Assembly (NCBI GenBank): GCA_002007465.1
Contig: LNAC01000274.1
Coordinates: forward strand, 379,198 to 443,197
Length of the DNA: 64,000 nt
Source: Ailurus styani
Taxonomy: Eukaryota; Chordata; Mammalia; Carnivora; Ailuridae
Direction of reading: 5' to 3'
Shown here: positions 61,170 to 64,000 of the stretch, in pieces
How positions within the stretch are numbered: position 1 is the first letter of the stretch
Layout of the letters: each line of letters starts with the position of its first letter
The notes under the pieces: model-generated
Databases searched by the model: none
What the model saw: only the letters and a program-made list of their open reading frames with translations
What the model was told of the DNA's origin: nothing
Position numbers and translations under genes: made by a program

Positions 61170-61618
61170 GCACACAGGTGCAAGCATACACACGTGTGCC
61201 GATACACGCACGCACTCACGCACATGCATGCACGTGCACAACACAGATGCATACACATGTGTGCAGGCACACACATATGCACAGGCATACACACGTGTGC
61301 AGGCACACGCACTCACACACATGCACACACGCACAGGCATACAAACACATGCATGCACACATGTGCACGTACACTCACACATGCACACACGCACAGGCAT
61401 ACACGCGTGCAGGCGCACACGCACTCACACACATGCACACACGCACAGGCGTACAAACACATGAATGCACACATGTGCACGCACACTCACACATGCACAC
61501 ACGCACAGGCATACACGCGTGCAGGCGCACACGCACACACATGCACGTGCGCAGGCATACACACACGTGCAGGCACACACAACAGGCACATGCACATACA
61601 CGCATACACATGCACAAT
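61170..61618. repeat. CA/CACG-rich satellite with 112-bp higher period
   Basis: A CA-based repeat whose blocks recur: ctcacacacatgcacacacg starts at 61312 and again at 61424, both followed by cacaggc(a/g)tacaaacaca. The basic motif is CACA/CACG with GTGTGCAGGC punctuation. Confidence 0.92.
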
Positions 61619-61734
61619 TTAAGTGACACGAAACACATCCTTCCCGTTTGCTGTCTTCACTTCAGGACTCATAGCAAACGTACAGATCAGCTTCATAGGC
61701 CACCCCTGTTCTAAAATAAGCAAACTTCACAGCA

Positions 61735-61880
61735 AATTTCTAAGGCTGACATTACGTCCACTTCACAGATGAAACCCTGAGGCTCAGGCAGCACAGCACA
61801 GGCGGTCATGCCGCAGATGGAAGATGAGGCTGGCCCTCAGCCCAGGCCACCAGGACTCTGTATCATGCCACCTCCCTTAC
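61735..61880 (-). mobile_element. MIR fragment (antisense)
   Basis: cacttcacagatgaaaccct, gaggctcaggcagcacagca and ggtcatgccgcagatgga follow the reverse MIR order ('ttacagatgaggaaactgaggctcag'). Confidence 0.65.
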
Positions 61881-62489
61881 TCAGGGACAGAGCTAGGAGC
61901 AGGGCAACAGGGACCAAAAATGCCCACACCTCAGAATACCGAGTACATATTTCCACTAAGACCTGGCCAGAATTCCTACGGTAAAACCGCGTGAATGAAT
62001 ACGCACTCACTTGTTAGTGTGAGTGTGTGTTCCCCGTCCAGAAGCATATGGACAGATGTGAACTGGGCTTCCATGGCCCTGGGCGCACAGGCCAGGCCCG
62101 GGGCGAGCACGAGAGGACCGCGGTCTGTGCCCCAGCAGCGCGGCCGCACGGGGCTGTGGGAGAAAGGGGCACAGCGCGGCGGCGGGGCTCGCAGCGGCTC
62201 CGGGAAGAAAACGCATCCGCAAATACAAGGAGGGATGCTTCCGCACGGCAAACTCGGACAGGAGTACCGCGTCATGAACCTACAGGTTCTAGCTAAGTAA
62301 GGAGTCCCCACCCTGGGGGAAACAGTGGAGGAAAAGCGTACTAACAACCGTGCGGGAACCACGCGCCCACTCCAGGCCCAGCGGGCGGGGGCAGCGGGAG
62401 GCAGAGGTGCACGTGTGGGGGCTGCGGACCCTCCATCCCGCACTCACTCCCCTGGGGATCTGACTTCTGGGGTCTGTACTAACGGAATA

Positions 62490-62735
62490 ATTCCTTATAT
62501 GGGGGAAAGGACCCACCCAAGATAAAACCCAAATACCCAAGAACAGGCGAATAAACTACATACTAACAAGAACCACTGAAAATTAGCAAAAAGAATACGT
62601 AGCATTATGAAAAAAGCCAGCATATGATAAGGTAAACCCAATAAGGCAAGAAAATAAAACACAGAACTGTACGGATATCACTATGGCAACAACGTGATCA
62701 TATATGTACACACCTGGAAAAATGTGCATTCGTGG
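62490..62735 (+). mobile_element. LINE-like 3' remnant (L1ME/HAL1 type)
   Basis: Same kind of sequence as at 57.3 kb: aaatacccaagaacaggcga, gaaaaaagccagcatatgat and tacacacctggaaaaatgtg. It passes into a TG-rich tract at 62732. Confidence 0.45.
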
Positions 62736-62835
62736 GTGTGTGATGTGCGCGTGTGTGTGCATGTGATGTGCACGTGGGTGATGTGCACGTGGGTGTGATG
62801 TGCACATGGGTGTGTGATGTGCACGTGTGTGTCTA
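62732..62835. repeat. TG/ATGTGCACGTG-rich repeat
   Basis: Several tgatgtgcacgtgggtg-type units, 16-20 bp each, adjoining a LINE remnant. Confidence 0.88.
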
Positions 62836-62893
62836 TCAACAGTCACTAACCGTATGACCTTTCATCACACAGAGTTATAAGTCTGTGTAAATG

Positions 62894-63088
62894 GGGTGCC
62901 TGGGTGGCTCAGTGGGTGAAGCGCCTGCCTTCAGCTCAGGTCATGATCTCAGGGTCCTGGGATCGAGTCCCACATCGGACTCCCTGCTCATTGGGGACTC
63001 TGCTTCTCTCTCTCCCTCCCCTCCTCTCCGCTCATGCTCTCTCATTCAAATAAATAAATAAAATCTTTAAAGAAAAGAAAAAAATGAA
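62894..63088 (+). mobile_element. Can-SINE with TSD
   Basis: Head gggtgcctgggtggctcagt, full body, and an A-rich tail. Target duplications tctgtgtaaatg (62882-62893) and tctgtgcaaatg (63089-63100) differ by one base. Confidence 0.95.
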
Positions 63089-64000
63089 TCTGTGCAAATG
63101 CCTATAAACCCCGGAATAAAAAAGACTGCAACACACAAACACACAAAAGCCATTTTAAAAAAACTGTGACTACTTATATTCAAATTAATGCACTATAAAT
63201 GTTGAACTCTGATATTTTATTAACTTCATTTTAATTCACTAACTCAGTAAATTTACCTTTTCTGCACTTTTAATTTAGTAAAAGGACTATTTCATATGTT
63301 TAACTGTTCATGCTTAATTTGTGATCTTTCTCCCTTCTTACCTGTGTCTTCACTGAACTCCTTCGTATCACTTGATTTCTAAATGACAAGGAAAGGGGCC
63401 CAAAAGCACTGGGCACATGACTAGGAGTGCAGGAGACAAGAGAGCAGGGGAGGACCTGCGCAGCCCATGATAAGGCCAAGGCTCCGCAGGCCCGGCCTCC
63501 TGGTTCTGGGCAGCAGAGCCGGCAGCCAGCAAGTGGGGCACCACCCGGGTCAAATGTTTTGCCTTCTTCTGATAAGCAATCTCCTTAAAAGTGCTGAGGA
63601 GCTGTCAAGATAGTAAGAAACTACAAGATCAAAATCTAAGGGACAGCAGGGACCCCAAGGTAGCAGCAGACCAGAGGGGATGCAGGTGAGGGGAAGGAGA
63701 GTCAAGAAACCCAGGCCGTCCAGAGCAAGAAGACTGTGGCAAGGCTCCCATGGGAGCTGGGACCCCCACGAGCTGTGCCCTCAGGGCAGGGAGGTACATC
63801 AGAAGCCACCACCCCCCACCCCTGCTGCCCAAGCACACGTGGACGCTTGGCGATGCAGGGCCAGAAAAGGAACAAAAGGTCGCCCTGCGGGGACACAGCC
63901 ACAGGTGGCCTTCGTGCGCGCCTTACGCACCTGTACTGAGTTATACTCCACGTGCCGCACACAGACGTTTCAAACAGCACGGTGTTTTGCCACCGTCACC

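Larger units (their letters stand above)
22304..64000 (-). other. RPTOR: RPTOR intron 1 (3' part)
   Basis: This is everything upstream of exon 2 in gene order within the window. It is at least 41.7 kb, and exon 1 is presumed to lie past the right edge. The raptor start, beginning MESEM in mammals, was looked for on the minus strand and not seen. The intron holds most of the window's interspersed repeats, two CpG islands within 5 kb of exon 2, all three single-N joins and the 210-N gap. Stretches without a named feature below (for example 31.0-34.3, 39.2-42.5, 43.8-45.0, 51.5-53.9, 54.3-55.7 and 63.1-64.0 kb) look like unique or anciently decayed intronic DNA in which I see no gene. Confidence 0.85.

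Noticed and set aside
61178..61714. His/Thr-rich 178-codon frame
   Set aside because: Translation of the CA-based satellite.
22304..64000. RPTOR exon 1 within the window
   Set aside because: Looked for the raptor N-terminus (MESEM..., ending ...MKDR with a donor) on the minus strand, including in the CpG islands, and did not find it. Presumed beyond 64000.

Overview
This is a piece of a mammalian nuclear genome, not a microbial one. Sixteen tRNA-Lys-type carnivore SINEs (Can-SINE/SINEC) are scattered through it. Two of them (25795-26001 and 45064-45266) carry the head 'GTGGGTTAAAGCC', which I associate with Mustelidae (ferret, mink, badger, otter). A caniform carnivore, probably a mustelid, is therefore the best guess for the source.

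The only gene I can support is RPTOR (raptor, the mTORC1 scaffold) on the minus strand. Exon 2 (22201-22303) and exon 3 (10818-10900) are both present. Their translations match the mammalian raptor N-terminus as I know it, with GT-AG splice sites and a compatible phase-1 junction. The window therefore reads, in gene order from right to left: part of intron 1 (64000 to 22304), exon 2, a complete intron 2 of 11.3 kb (22200 to 10901), exon 3, and part of intron 3 (10817 to 1). Exon 1 and exon 4 were not found and are presumed to lie outside. The many open reading frames elsewhere are products of GC-rich or tandemly repeated intronic DNA.

Layout by region. 1-10.8 kb (intron 3): a CA microsatellite, an old LINE-1 containing a SINE and a 22-copy 29-bp minisatellite, then GC-rich unique sequence. 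10.9-22.2 kb (intron 2): one copy of an old DNA-transposon-like repeat, L1/HAL1 remnants, a MIR, two SINEs and a CpG-rich block at 17.1-18.1 kb. 22.3-30 kb (5' neighbourhood of exon 2): LINE fragments, three SINEs including one young one, two CpG islands (24.97-25.6 and 26.3-27.05 kb) and a retroposed U4 snRNA fragment at 28.7 kb. 30-47 kb: mostly unique sequence with SINEs, an L2, GATG/GGAT repeats and three single-N joins flanked by near-identical duplicated sequence. 47-51.3 kb: a second copy of the transposon-like repeat split by a young 5'-truncated L1 (possible 3' transduction), then a 2.9-kb old L1 with two nested SINEs. 51.3-64 kb: a solo ERVL/MLT2-type LTR, MIRs, a GGA-rich tract with a 210-N gap, a CA-rich satellite with a 112-bp higher period, and two more SINEs.

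No CRISPR array, operon, phage or other prokaryotic system is present. The observations most worth following are a possible alternative promoter upstream of exon 2, the minisatellite born inside an L1, the nested L1 with a candidate 3' transduction, and the assembly joins. Repeat family names are from memory of consensus sequences, and boundaries are approximate unless a target-site duplication is quoted.
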